The notes beneath the pieces were generated by a model. That model searched no databases and was not told the DNA's origin. It saw only the letters and a program-made list of their open reading frames with translations. Below are positions 46,237-57,634 of a DNA stretch of 64,000 nt, one piece after another; the first letter of the stretch is position 1; every line of letters begins with the position of its first letter. The position numbers were made by a program, and so were the translations under genes. The stretch is from Elymus sibiricus. Taxonomy: Eukaryota > Streptophyta > Magnoliopsida > Poales > Poaceae. The stretch covers positions 142,394,001-142,458,000 of the forward strand of contig CM077670.1 in NCBI GenBank assembly GCA_039707655.1, read 5' to 3'.

Positions 46237-49200
46237 TCATGGGTAGAACTTGCGGAGGTGTTGGATGTTCCAGGCGTTAGGCATAGGAACTCCGTCCTCC
46301 GTCTCCAGCCGGGCTGAGCTGGGCCTGGAGACATGAGTAACCCTGAAAGGGCCTTCCCACATAGGTGAGAGTTTGTGAAGTCCCTCTCTGGAGAGGATTC
46401 TGTGTAGGACGAGGTCGCCGACCTCGAGAGTACGAGGGCGGATGCTGCGGCTATGGTAGCGACGCAGGGCCTGCTGGTACCTCGCGGCATGAAGGGCGGC
46501 CTGACGGCGGCCCTCCTCGAGGAGCAGCAGATCAATCTCCCGCGAGCTCTCCTGACGCGCCTCGTCGAAGGAAAGGACTCACGGGAAGCCATGCTTAAGC
46601 TCCAATCGGATGACCGCCTCAGCGCCGTAGATGAGGAAGAAGGGTGTCCCGCCGGTAGGCTTGCTTGCTGTCATGCGGATGGACCACAGCACGGACTGTA
46701 GCTCATCGAGCCATCCCTTGCCGCAAGCCTCGAGTTTCTTCTTGAAGCTCCTTGTTTTGAGGCCCTTGAGGACCTCGGCATTGTCACGCTCGGCTTGGCC
46801 ATTGCTTCGCGGGTGCGCCACCGAGGCGTAGCAGATCTGCGTACCGAGGCTAGCGTAGTAGGACTTGAAGAGGCCGCTTGTGAACTGGGAGCCATTGCCG
46901 GTGGTGATGCAGTTGGGAACCCCAAAGCGTCTCACGAGGCCCTTGATGGACTTGACTGCGGAGCCTGCCGGGATGGTGCGCACCGGCTCGACTTCTGCCC
47001 ACTTGCTGAACTTGTCGATGGCGACGTAGGGGTAGCGGTAACCGCCAGCCGCGCGAGGGAAGGGCCCCAGGATATCCAACCGCGAAGGGCCATGAGAGGG
47101 GAATCATCTGGAGGCCCTGCGCTGGCTGGTGGATCTGTTTGGCGTGGAATTGGCAGGCCTCACAGGCTTGGACCAGCGCGGTAGCGTCACGTAGCGCAGT
47201 GGGCCAGTAGAAGCCACTGCAGAAAACCTTGGCGACGAGGGTGCGTGACGAGGAGTGGTGGCCGCAGTCTCCTCCATGGATATCAACTAGCAACTCGCGC
47301 CCTTGCTCTTCAGAGATGCACCGCAGCGAGACGCCATTGGGGCGCCTGCGGTACAGCTCGCCATCTTGTAGGCAGTAAGCGGTGGCCTGCTGGGCCACGC
47401 GCTCTGCTTCTGAGTCCTTCTCCAGGAGGGTGCCGCGAAGCAAGTAAACCTTGAACTCCACGGCCCAGCTATCCTCTTGAGGCTCCAGCGCCAGCAGCAG
47501 GCGGTCTTCCGAAGCCAGGCCGCAGTCCGGCGCACCCGTGGGTGGTGCGGGCGGGAGTTCCTCGCGAAGGAGCGCCGTGCTCGCTGCAGGAGGCACGGCT
47601 GATGGCTTGAGGAGCCTTTCCTCGAAGATGACGGGGCTCTGAGGCTCGCGGCGAGATGCTCGTTTGGCGATGTCGTCGACTTTTTTGTTGCCGCTGCGGG
47701 GGACGTGCTGCAGCTCCAGGCCAAGAAAACGCTTCTCAAGTTTACGTACCTCTTCCAGGTAGGCGGCCATGTGCTCATCCTTGGGCTTGTAGCTTTTGTT
47801 GGAGAAGTTGACGAGAAGTTGCGAATCGCCCTTGATGGTCAGACGTTTGATGCCCAGGGCGAACGCAGCCTTGAGGCCAGCGATGAGGCCCTCATACTCT
47901 GCGATGTTGTTGGAGACCTTGTCGGTGTGCCTGAAGCAGAGTTGTAAGGCATAGTAGAGCCTATCCCCTGTCGGCGAGGTGAGCATGACCCCAGCCCCCG
48001 CGCCCTATCGGGAGAAGGCGCCGTCGAAGTGCATGGTCCAGCCGCCAGGCGCCTCGTCCCCTGGCAGGAGGGACTGGGCCTCGCGAGGCTCCTCCTCGTA
48101 TGTGTCCGTCCATTCTGCCACGAAGTCGGCCAGAGCCGCGCCTTTGATGACTCTGGTGGTGGAGAATTCCAGCTGGAAGGCTTGCAGCTCGATGTTCCAT
48201 TCGGCGACACGGCCAGCGGCGTTGCGGCTGCGCAGAACTTGTTCCAAGGGGTAGGAAGAAATGACCTTGATGGGGTGACCCTGGAAGTAGTGGCGCAGCT
48301 TCCTGGAGGCGACGAGGAGCGCGAGGAGGAGCTTCTGCTGCATTGGGTAGCGCTCACGCGCGTCCCTTAGCACGATGCTGACGATGTACACGGGGTGCTC
48401 GACGAGGCGCGTAGTTGTTGTGGCAGCTTGCTTTCCAGGCACCTCGCGAGGCTTGGAAGGCTCGGGAATCTCACGAGGCTCAGGAGGCTCGCGAGGCTCG
48501 GAAGGCTCACGAGGACCGATGGCCTCACGAGGCTCAGGAGGCTCACAAGGCTCAGCGGGCTTATGAGCCTGAAGGGGCGCGGAGGGTTTCTCCTTAGAAC
48601 AGACGCGCTCCTCCCGCACCGCCACCAGCGCTGCGCTGGCCATCAGGGGGGTGGCCGCCAAGTACAGGAGCAAGGGCTCGCGAGAGCGCGGCGCGACCAT
48701 GATGGGCGGGCTCGTGAGGTACCTCTTGAGGGCTTCAAAGGCGGCGTCTGCCTCAGGAGTCCATTTGAAAGAGCCGGACCTCTTTAGGAGCTTGAAGAAG
48801 GGCAGGGCTCACTCGCCAAACATGGAGATGAAACGCCCCAGGGAGGCCATACATCCTGCCAAGCGCTGCATTTCCTTGAGGGTCCGGGGAGGACGCATTT
48901 TCTCGATGGCCTTGAACTTCTCTGGGTTGGCCTCGGTGCCACGGTGCGAGACTAGGAAACCGAGGAGCTTGCCGGAGGGGACTCCGAAGACGCACTTCTC
49001 CGGGTTGAGCTTGAGATTGACTTTGCGCAGGTTGGCAAATGTTTCCTGGAGATCCACGATGAGGGATCCAGCCTCACAAGACTTGACTGCGATGTCATCG
49101 ACGTAGGCCTCCGCAGTCCTCCCCATCTGAGGCCCCAGCGTGATGCGCATTACCTATTGGAAGGTGGCGCCCGCGCTCCTTAAACCGAAGGGCATGCAGA

Positions 49201-49686
49201 CGTAGCAATATATGCCGCAGGGGGTGATGAAGGCCATCCTCTCCACATCTTCGGCCGCCATCTTGATCTGATAATAGCCTGAGAAGGCATCCAGGAAGCA
49301 TAGCAAATCGCACCCGGCGGTGGAATCCACGATCTGATCGATGCGGGGCAGTGGAAATGGATCTTGAGGGCAGAACTTGTTGAGGCTGGTGAAGTCGACG
49401 CACATGGGCTCCTTGCCGCCCTTCTTGGGGATGACAACTGGGTTAGCGAGCCATTCGGGATGGCGCACCTCTCGGACGACTCCAGCTTCTTGGAGCTTTT
49501 GAACTTCCTTGACGATGAAATCTTGCTTCTCTGGCGCTTGGCGCCGTGCTTTCTGCTTGGCGGGGCGTGCACTGGGCACACTACTAAGTGGTGCTCGATC
49601 ACCTCCCTCGGCACACCGGACAAGTCAGATGCTTTCCAGGCGAAAACATCTGAGTTTGCCCGAAGGAAGGTGACGAGCGCGCTTTC
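46237..49686 (-). pseudogene. pol of NE: RT, two RNase H regions, integrase
   Basis: RT motifs: WLANPVVIPKKGGKEPMCVD, CFLDAFSGYYQIKM and catalytic YVDD (49105-49094). RNase H 1 follows, with a P/E/R-rich insert at 48561-48430, then ERYPMQQKLLLALLVASRKL. The second RNase H starts WTMHFDGAFSR and includes NNIAEYEGLIAGL. Integrase: HHCC zinc finger (HGGDCGHHSSS, CEACQ), DILGPFP, then ITTGNGSQFTS, where the catalytic Asp of the usual TDNG is Gly, and SNGQAERDN, which keeps the Glu. The C-terminal end is NIQHLRKFYP, stop at 46237. Stops (TAG after ATFQ at about 49150, TGA after FGE at 48809, TAG after FSR at 48005, TGA after HGFP at 46579) and frameshifts near 49560 and 47075 inactivate it. Confidence 0.85.
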
Positions 49687-52065
49687 CTATGCAGGAGGGA
49701 GGTCTGTGCCGATGGTGAAGGCAGGGCCGGAGCCGCTGCCATCCACCGACATTTTCTTCGTCTCGGCGCGGTCCTGAGAGAACAGGTGCTGCTTCTTCGC
49801 GGGCGCGGCCTCAGGAGGCTCGGCCGCACCCCCGTCGGTCGGGTGCGTGACAGCGGTAGCCTTGTAGGCATGCTCGAGGGTGCTGGCCGCGTCCTTCTTG
49901 TCGCAGGTGACGGTCATGATGCCGCTGCAGCCGGGCATCTTGAGAACGTTGTAGGCGTGATGGGTCGCCGCCATGAACTTGGTGAGAGCTGGGTAGCCCA
50001 AGATGGCGTTGTAAGGCAAGCCAATGTGCTGGCCACGTCGAAGTCGATGTGCTCGGTGTGGTAGTTCTTGCGGGTGCCAAAGGTGACGGGGAGGCGTACT
50101 TGCCCCAGTGGGATGGTGGAACCATCAGTTACTCCGGAGAAGGGCCTGCTCGGCATCATCTGGTCGTAGGGCACCTGGAGCGTCTCGAAGGTCTTGATGG
50201 AGATTACGTTGAGGCCGGCGCCCCCGTCGATGAGTGTCTTGGTGACCGCAACGTTGCTGATGGTGGGAGTGCACAGCATGGGGAGCGCGCCTGCGGAGTC
50301 CGTGGATTTGGGGTGGTCCTTGGAGTCGAAAGTGATGGCATACTGCAACCACTTGAGGGGCGGCATACACCTCGCGAGAGAGCTGCTTGAAGTGGCGGAT
50401 GGACGCGGGGGCTTGGGACCTGCCAAGGATGCAGGCGACCGCGCGAGGCTCCTGGTAGCCCCCAGCGCCCTCATCAGGCCGGTTGACGTCGTTCCTTCGG
50501 GGTGGCGGCGGCAGCGGTAGAAGACCGGCATTGGCCTGAGGGACCGCCTCACGAGGCTGGTCATGCCAACCCTGGCGGAAGTTGCCATTGCTGTTGTGGT
50601 CATCCCAATGGTTGCCGCCGCGGCCACCTCCATGGCCGGCGCCGCAGCCATTGCGATCGTCTCGGCGGCCATGGCGCTCGTTGCGGAGCAGCTTGAGCTC
50701 CTGGCAGTCCTCGGTGCTGTGGGAGCGCACGTTGTGGAAGGCGCAGAGCGGACGGCTGTCTTTCCTGGGCTCGTCGTGGTCACGGCCGCGCTTCTGCTCG
50801 GGCTCCGCCACAAGCACGACCGGACCTTTGCGCTTGACGTCCTTGTTCTTGGTCTAGGCGGCGTCGAGCGCCGCGTCGGGGTCGTTGTGGATGAAGAGGT
50901 GGCCCTCTTCAGCCTTGGCGCACTTGTCGGCGAGGTCGAGCAGCTCAAGCACGGAGTCGAGCTCACCATTGATGGCGAGCTTCTCGCGCATCTTTACGTC
51001 CGTGACACCGGTGGAGAACGCAGAGATGACGGCCACGTCGGAGGCGCGCGGGATCTTGTTACGCACCTGGCTGAAGCGCTGGATGTACTTGCGGAGGGTC
51101 TCGTCTGGGCGCTGCCGAACATGCCACAGGTCATTGATGGTGAGGGAGGGGTCCTGCGTGCCCTTGAAGTTGGCGACGAACTGGCTGCAGAGCTCGGCCC
51201 GCGATGAGATGGACGTCTCGGGGAGGTTCATGAGCCAGGAGCGCGGGCCGTCCTTGAGCGCCATGGGAAACCAGTTCGCCATGACCTTGTCGTCGCCGTT
51301 CACCGCCTCAACGCTTAGCCAGGGGTTGGGGGTGCCGTCGTAGCGCGGAGGCAGCTCAGGCTTGAAATTCGCGGGCCAGACGACGCGACGCAGCTCGCGG
51401 GTGAAGGCGCGGCAGCCCACACCGCTTGAGGGGACGCCGCTAGCAAGGGCGGCGCTGTTTTGGCGCCCAGCCACCGCAACATCCAGAACGGCCTGGTCCT
51501 GGCGCGTGCGCTGCCGCTCGAGGAGCACTCGCGCGTCGGGGGGCGCGCGGCGGACGATCTGGCAGCTGGCCTCGTCTCGGTCTGACGAGGACGCGCCACG
51601 GGACGGCTCACGAACCCGCACGCTGCGCTGGGGCCCGCCGCGCTCGTCGCGCAGAGGAGGCGATGGGGGAGCGCCATACACAGGGTCCCCAGTGCGAGAT
51701 GGCGGAGGGTGGAGCGAGTGGGAAGGTGCCGGAGCGTCCTCGGCGGCGTTGATGAGCTCGGTGATGCGGCCAAGCCAGGTGTCGTAGCCGGCGTCAGCCG
51801 GACGGTAGCGGAGCAGCTCGCGTGCCATGAGCAGCGCGGCCTGCGGGTCCGGCGGCCCACGGTGGGCGAGGGAGGAGGCCGTGGCGGTGTGGCCGTTCGC
51901 CTGCACGGAGGGGTGCAGGGAGGAGTCCTGCTGCTCGCGGGCAGCGGGGTCGGTGGCGGCAGCAACCTTGACGTCGGGGCGGCGGCGATTGCCACGGGCC
52001 ACTGGCTCCGTCTGAGCCACGCGGCCAGCCCTGCGCTCGGCACGCTCGCGACGTGCATCGGCCAT
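49687..52065 (-). pseudogene. gag-protease of NE
   Basis: ATG 52065 (MADARRERAERRAGR), the first Met after the PBS, opens an uninterrupted 404-codon frame ending at TAG 50856-50854, where the sister copy B keeps CAG. The Gag core is VMANWFPMALKDGPRSWL and SQFVANFKGTQDPSL, and RKYIQRFSQVRNK. After the TAG come CAFHNVRSHSTEDC (zinc-knuckle-like) and a G/R/N-rich stretch. Protease is in a shifted frame from about 50370: LIDGGAGLN with the active site at 50228-50214; another shift near 50030 precedes PYNAILGYPALTKFMA. The protease frame ends at 49687. Gag packages RNA; protease processes the polyprotein. This is the least damaged gag in the window. Confidence 0.85.
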
Positions 52066-52108
52066 GAGGTCGGTGGAGCAGAGGGCGGAGCGGAAGAAGA
52101 GTGGCGTA

Positions 52109-52126
52109 CCCCTACCTGGCGCGCCA
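52109..52126 (-). promoter_or_regulatory. Primer-binding site of NE
   Basis: The minus strand reads TGGCGCGCCAGGTAGGGG, two bases inside the 5' LTR. The same TGGCGCGCC start is found in A (one mismatch further in) and H. Confidence 0.65.
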
Positions 52127-52128
52127 AA

Positions 52129-53038
52129 TTTCGGAAGGCGGGCTCCGGGGACCCAAAGGTTCGAACACTTAGGTGAGCTCGTTCTACCACTTCGTCTCCT
52201 ACCACGGCTAAGCAACGGATAAGCTACGGCGAGAGCGCGCTAGCGAGGGATGGACCGTGGACTCAATGGTTTACCCAGGTTCGGGCCACCTTGCGGTGTA
52301 ACACCCTACTCCTGCTTGGTTGGTATTGCTCTGAGAGAGAGTACAATGTTGGGGATGATGAGAACAAGAGCCGATCCCCCTCTACAAAGGCAGCACTGCC
52401 CCCCTTGTACCCGCATCGGTCCTCTTGCCCCTTGAAACTTAGGCGGGAAGGGCTGCCACACTTGGCGGGTTTTGAAAGGGGACATGCGCTCAGGCTATCC
52501 TGACTAAAGGCGGTCTTCGCCTGCCAAAGCGTGATCCATGATGCACCAGTGGGCTCGGTGATGACCTCCGCCCTGCGCGCCTGCCGTCTTGGTATTCCTT
52601 CGCCGATCGGGCAACCTTTGGGGTTGCTTTGGGGAGTAGATAGCTGGCCCTGCTCCCTTAGCATGAAAGAGGAAACCATCTTCATCCACGCCTGCTCGCG
52701 CGGCCTCTGTCGCCGCTCGTCGCTGCGCGCGTCACCCACGTGATTGGCCCCAGACCGCGCGGCTGTGCCGAACGGCCCTCGTCTCGTGCGCCCTCGGGAG
52801 GGGGCCTCGGGAGGCCACCTCAGGAGGTCGCCTCGCGAGAGGACCTCGCGAGGCCACAGGTGGAGGTGCTGAGCCTTGCTCACCCACTCCCTGAGGAGGG
52901 GGCCTCGGGAGGCCAAGGCCTCATGAGGAGTCCTGGTGAGGTGCTTGGTGATGACGGCCCACTAGGGTGCACGCTAGGCGTTGTGCCCTAGGCCAAAGGC
53001 AGACGGGCCTGGATACCCCGGGTTCCATGGGCCTGACA
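52129..53038 (-). repeat. 5' LTR of NE
   Basis: 910 bp, the counterpart of 40629-41526. Its inner end has TT instead of TG (TTTCGGAAGG). The TATA box present in the 3' LTR as GGGTATAAGG reads GGGTACAAGG here (52404-52413), so the promoter copy is mutated. Contains exact CCTCGCGAGG at 52844-52853. Confidence 0.9.
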
Positions 53039-53043
53039 GCCGA

Positions 53044-54261
53044 GAGTATCTCGACCCACATATCATTCAACGCGTCTTGATTGGCTTGCAGCTGCTGCTA
53101 CTTTCGTTTCATGCTTTGGGCGGTGGCTACGAGGCGTCGCCGGAACCGCTCCTGCTCGAAGGGGTCTTCGAGGACTATAAAGTCCTCGGTGCCCAGGCTT
53201 TCGTCCTCTTGGGACTGAGGGAAGTAATTTTCAATGGCCCCTTCGAAGAGGTCATCGGAGTCCTCATCCTTGGGGATTCCCGCGGGGCTATGCGGCCGCT
53301 CTGGGGAGGCTTGTAAATCCTCTCCCAGGTTATCGGCGTCGTCTGCCGCTGCCCCGTTGTTGGTGGCAGCGGCGTCATGCCCGCTAGGGTCCCCATTGGT
53401 ACCTCGTCCGTGCCTTCGCCAGTGTCTTGATGGAGGTTTCAGAGTATCCACCATGTATACATCATAGGTGGAGGTAGCAGTCCACTTTCCGATGTTGACC
53501 AGCGGCGTGGTGGTTTCTGTGGGGCCGTTGACATCTTCATCCATGTCGGTGGCTTTATCATAATCCAACACGTCGGTTAAATCATCAACCGTGGTGACTA
53601 GATGGGTGGTGGGTGGTATATAAATTTCCCGATCATTGGCTTTAAGTCCGATCTTGCCATAGACCAAAGTCTGGCTATTGGAGATTGATAAGCTTTGAAT
53701 GTGATCCAGCGTCTCATTTAAGTGAGATAGCTCTTTGGGATCCGTGGCCTGGCTATAGGCCGGGCTGACTTGAAGCACGACTGGTAGATCGCCTGATGCG
53801 TCATTAGCCTTGTGCGGGGCCGGGGTTGGTCCCGGATCCGTCACCCGAGCCGGCTCTAGATCCGACGTAGTATACGAAGTTGCGTTCAGAGCGGCGTCGT
53901 GGCTTGATGCCAGGACAAGGCTGTCCGTGTTGGAGGTAGTCGATTCCTCCGCAGGGGCCTGGAGGGGCAAGGGATTTGATCCGACGTCCTTGAAGGAGAT
54001 CGGTTCTGGGGCCGAGCCCCCTATGTCCGCTAAGCCCTCAATCCGGCCTGGCATCCAACCGGTAAGGACGACCTCTCCGCGTGAATCCGTGGTGTACTCC
54101 AGGCCTCCGAAAGTTATAACATGATCTAGAGCATAATTCTCAACGGAAGCCAGATGGCCTGAGGAGTCGACGCAAAAGACCATGCTGCCGAAGATGATTA
54201 ACTGACCGGGGACGAAGATGTCCCCGTAGCCGGAGCCGTAGTTGATCTGCAAGTGAGCCAT
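53044..54261 (-). pseudogene. gag N-terminal region of H2
   Basis: A 387-codon frame from ATG 54261 (MAHLQINYGSGYGDIFVPGQ) remains open to 53098 and, after a stop, on to the NE insertion. No recognised domain. It is an acidic, proline- and threonine-rich N-terminal extension of Gag like the one in H, with EDFIVLEDPFEQERFRRRL near the end. NE's insertion at 53043 separates it from the Gag core at 40175. ATG chosen as the first Met after the PBS. Longest undamaged frame of H2. Confidence 0.65.
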
Positions 54262-54307
54262 CGATCCTTTGCCGGTCTCACAGCAGAACTCTCAATGAAA
54301 GCACCAG

Positions 54308-54800
54308 TGTCGGTGTAAAAACCGGCTGACCTCGGGGTAGGTGGTCCCGAGCTGTGGATCTCGGATCGATGGTAACAGGAACAAAGGAGACGATGTTTAC
54401 CTATGTTCGGGCCCTCTCTGGGAGGTAAAACCCTACGTCTTGCTCTTTTTTATATTGATGATGAAGTATCGAGTACAAGCTTGATCAACCTTGAGATCGT
54501 CAGGAGAAGCCTAACCCTAGAGCTAGGTGGATGATAATTATGATTCCGTGTCCTCTACAGGCTAAACCCTCTGGCTTATATACACGCCAAGCAAGGGTAT
54601 CTAGGGTTACATAGGTGGTATCTAGGGACGCGTATGGAGGTGGCAAGAGATGTCTTGGGGTACACTCCAAGTCTTTGGCAGAGGCCGTCTTGACCACGTC
54701 ACAGCTCCCGGAGTCCATCTGGATGGGAACAGGGCCTTCGGGCCCAGACCGAGGACTATGGGCCGTCTAGGTTTGTACCCCCTAGTCCAGGACACCATCA
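54308..54800 (-). repeat. 5' LTR of H2
   Basis: 493 bp, TGTCGGTGTAAAAACC to GACACCATCA in plus reading. The minus strand has a TATA box (GTGTATATAAGCC near 54573-54587). The PBS TGGTGCTTTCAT lies at 54306-54295. The outer end abuts copia gag. Confidence 0.8.
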
Positions 54801-55127
54801 ATCATGCATATCAACCAAAGTATCCCAAATTTCCTTTGCATTCTGGAGGCGGCTAATCTTGTTGAACTCCTCGGGGCACAAAGCATTGAAGAGAATGTCA
54901 CATGCTTGAGCGTTGTATTGCAACATCTTCAATTCTTCCGCGGTTGCTTCATGATCCGGTTCTTTTCCATCCTCAAAGAATTCACCTTGCTAGCTAGCAT
55001 GAACAACAGCCCAAACGGCAGGGTTATGACCAAGAATATGCATTTTCACCCTATGCTTCCAACTAGCAAAGTTTGTACCATCGAAATATGGACCTCTACG
55101 GTGATAGTTTCCCTCACAAGATGCCAT
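54801..55127 (-). pseudogene. copia gag start, second copy
   Basis: ATG 55127 begins MASCEGNYHRRGPYFDGTNF. Only the first 110 codons remain before the H2 LTR. An in-frame stop follows the A(S) of the QGEF region (CTAGCTAGC in plus at about 54992). Unlike the left-arm copy at 28040 the start codon is intact. The PBS is at 55169-55180 (TGGTATGAGAGC). Confidence 0.7.
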
Positions 55128-55180
55128 ATTCTCCTAGGTTGTGAAACCAATGCAATGGAGACCAAAGCTCTCATACCACT

Positions 55181-56672
55181 TGTAGGATCAAAAGTATGTT
55201 TAGAGGGGGGTGATTAGACTATTTGACGAAATAAAAACTTATCCTTTTCCCAATTTTAGTTGTAGGCAAGTTTTCGCAATTCTACCAAGTCAAGCAACAC
55301 CCTACACATGCAAGTCAAAGAGTTGTGCAGCAGAAAGACTTTGCATATGAATGTAAAGGAGGGGTTGGAGATATCAAACGCAATGAATACACGAAGATTT
55401 TTCCAGTGGTTTTGATAGGTGGTGTTATCGTACATCCATGTTGATGGAGACTTCAACCCATGGAGGGTAATGGCTGCGCGATTCCACGGAGGGCTCCACC
55501 CACGAAGGGTCTACGAAGAAGCAACCTTGTCTATTCCACCATGGCTTATGCCCACGAAGGACTAGCCTAACTTGGGTAGATCTTCATGAAGTAGGTGATC
55601 TCCTTGCCCATACAAACTCGTTGGTTCAACACCACATGATCTTGGAGGCTCCCAAGTGACACCTAACCAATCTAGGAGACACCACTCTCCAAAAGGTAAT
55701 AGATGTTGTTGTTGATGATGAACTCCTTGCTCTTGTGGTTCAAAAGATAGTCTCCTCAACACTCAATCACTCTCTCACAGATTTGGCTTGGGTAGGAGAA
55801 GGATTGGAGTGGAAAGCAACTTGGGGAGGCTAGAAATCAAGGTTCAAATGGTTGGATTGGAATGCCTTGATCTCAACACAAGAGTAGGTGGTTCTCTCTC
55901 AGAAAATGAATGGTGAAAGTGTAGTTTCATTCTGATGGCTCTCTTAGAGAGTAAGTGGTCGTGGAGGGGTATAAATAGGCAGCACCAAAAATCCAACTGA
56001 TACAAACTTTTAGCATAACTCGGTGACACCGAAACAAAATCTCGGTGAGACCGACCTGTGTAAAAGATTCGAATGTAGGCTTTTCGGTGAGACCGATCAA
56101 TACAACTCGGATGGAATGATTCGCTATGACCTAAGCAAGACCTCGTTTCGGTAGTTCCAGTCATTTCAACTCGGTAATTCCAAAGTGAAAACAACTGGGT
56201 TCAGAAAATTGGTCACTTCACTTCGGTGGGACCGAATGCCATCTCGGTGGAATCGAGTTTCTAGGGTTTGGCTGTGGCTCTGTCTAAGTTGAACTCGGTG
56301 GGTCTGGATGAAGATATATTAGTGGGACCAAGTTTGACATTTATGGTTGGATAGATTGGAATGTGGTAGAGTGGTTGAGGGTTTTGGAGCAATATCTTCA
56401 AGCACTTGAGCAATTAAGTCATGATCAAAACCTCATCCCCTTTTTATAGTATTGGCTTTCCTATGGAGTCAATGTGATCTTGGATCACTTAATAAAAAAT
56501 GTAGAGTCTTAAAGCTTGTGCCAATGTGCTTCCTTAGCTTTTTGAGGGGTCCACATCCACATGTCCTTGCCATGCCAACATTGAACTTCCTAAAATCTAT
56601 CTTTGAGTAGGCATTAGTTCAATGACATATATGTTGTTATTAATTACCAAAACCACCCGGGGATTAGTTACA
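55181..56672 (-). repeat. copia LTR, second copy
   Basis: 1,492 bp, the same length and orientation as 28094-29585. The minus strand starts TGTAACTAATCCCCGG and ends TTGATCCTACA. Several CGGTGAGACCGA-type words are present (56040-56110). Confidence 0.85.
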
Positions 56673-57437
56673 CATTCATCATGTTTCTGGGAAGAATTAC
56701 AATGCCTATTCTTTTGATTATGTTTACTCTTCTCAGAGGAAGAACTCATATGCTTACTGAAAGAAATCCTATCATGCTCGTCCCATAGTAAATGTTTCTC
56801 AGCCACCTTCCAAGATATGGGTGGGTAAGAAAGCCTAATTCTCCTGCAGGACTATGTCTTCGAGTGCACTGAATGGATAATGGATAGTGGATGCACTAGT
56901 CATATGACCAAAGACAAGTCATTGTTTGTCGACCCCAATTTAACTTCCTCTACTCAGAAGTTCATTACTTTCGGCGACAATAACAAAGGGAAGGTAATTG
57001 GGCTTGGTAAAATTGCTATCTCCAAGGACAAAAATATTGACAATGTTATGCTTCTTCAATCCCTTGGATTCAATCTTATGTCTGTTGGAAAGCTTTGTGA
57101 TCTTGGAATCCGAGTATTATTCTCGATAACCAAATGCATTGTCTTCATGGCTACTGACAATTCCTTCGTCTTTGAGGGAATTAGAAAATGTGATCTATAT
57201 ATTGTGGATTTTTTATAAGGGTCCCTCAGTTGCCACCTGTTTGCTTGCAAAAGCTACAGAGGGTTGGCTGTGGCACCGAAGAATTGTTCATGCAGGTATG
57301 AGAAACATGTAGACGCTTGTGAAGAAAAATCATCTCAAGGGCATTCCTAATGTGAAATTCGATAAAGATCATCTATGTCTTGCCTATGAGGCTTGTAAAT
57401 TGGCGAAGGAGCATCAGTTTTCAAAAACGGTTATGAC
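56673..57437 (+). pseudogene. copia pol fragment, second copy
   Basis: Linker (SYGYYERNPIMLVP-like, frameshifted), then an open protease frame from 56880 with DSGCTSHMTKDKSLFVDPN, FGDNNKGKVIGLGKIAI and FNLMSVGKLCDLGIRVLF, and the GAG-pre-integrase region (MKKNHLKGIPNVKFDKDHLC, with KLAKEHQFSK). Better preserved than 29586-30509: the DSG active site is intact. TAA at 57216-57218 and TGA near 57301. Cut at 57437 by gypsy sequence before the integrase core. Confidence 0.7.
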
Positions 57438-57634
57438 TGTCGGGCCATTGGGAACCAGGGTACCACGGCCCGTCTGCCTGCGGCCCAGGAAGCGACGCTT
57501 GGTGAGGCCCAAGACGCGGCCCACCTAAGGGCACCAAAGAGCGAAGACACCTCGCAAGGCGCCGGCCTCACGAGGACCCCTCCTCAAGGAGCAAACCACC
57601 AAGACTTAGCCGCCAAAGCAGCAGGGCGGGAGAG
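57438..57634 (+). repeat. Scrap of element-A-type LTR in plus orientation
   Basis: TGTCGGGCCATTGGGAACC and about 180 further bases match the reverse complement of 23407-23200. It is in opposite orientation to the gag and LTR that follow, so the junction at about 57635 is an inversion or fusion point. No TSD is found: left flank ATGAC, right flank of B TACAC. Confidence 0.65.

Larger units (their letters stand above)
40629..53038 (-). mobile_element. Element NE: near-complete Tat-lineage gypsy retrotransposon, TSD GCCGA
   Basis: 12,410 bp bounded by LTRs of 898 bp (40629-41526) and 910 bp (52129-53038) with GCCGA at 40624-40628 and 53039-53043. Minus-strand order: 5' LTR, PBS, gag, protease, RT, RNase H, second RNase H, integrase; then the antisense gene on the plus strand; then the 3' LTR. 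A second RNase H and an antisense gene are established features of the plant Tat lineage. All ORFs carry stops or frameshifts, so this copy is dead but structurally complete. Confidence 0.9.
34466..54800 (-). mobile_element. Element H2: non-autonomous Tat-like gypsy element, split by NE
   Basis: Minus-strand order: LTR (54800-54308), PBS TGGTGCTTTCAT, gag N-terminus (54261-53044), nested NE, gag core and protease (40623-38681), no RT or integrase, then the antisense gene on plus (34466-37223). The 3' LTR and the start of the antisense gene are missing at 34466. The TSD of NE (GCCGA) joins gag cleanly. Same architecture as H but with a different LTR and gag, so a distinct family. Confidence 0.7.
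54801..57437. mobile_element. Second copy of the inverted copia junction
   Basis: gag (-), PBS, LTR (-), then pol (+), the same order and the same LTR/pol junction as 27547-30509. Truncated on the left by the H2 LTR and on the right by a gypsy LTR scrap at 57438. Confidence 0.75.
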
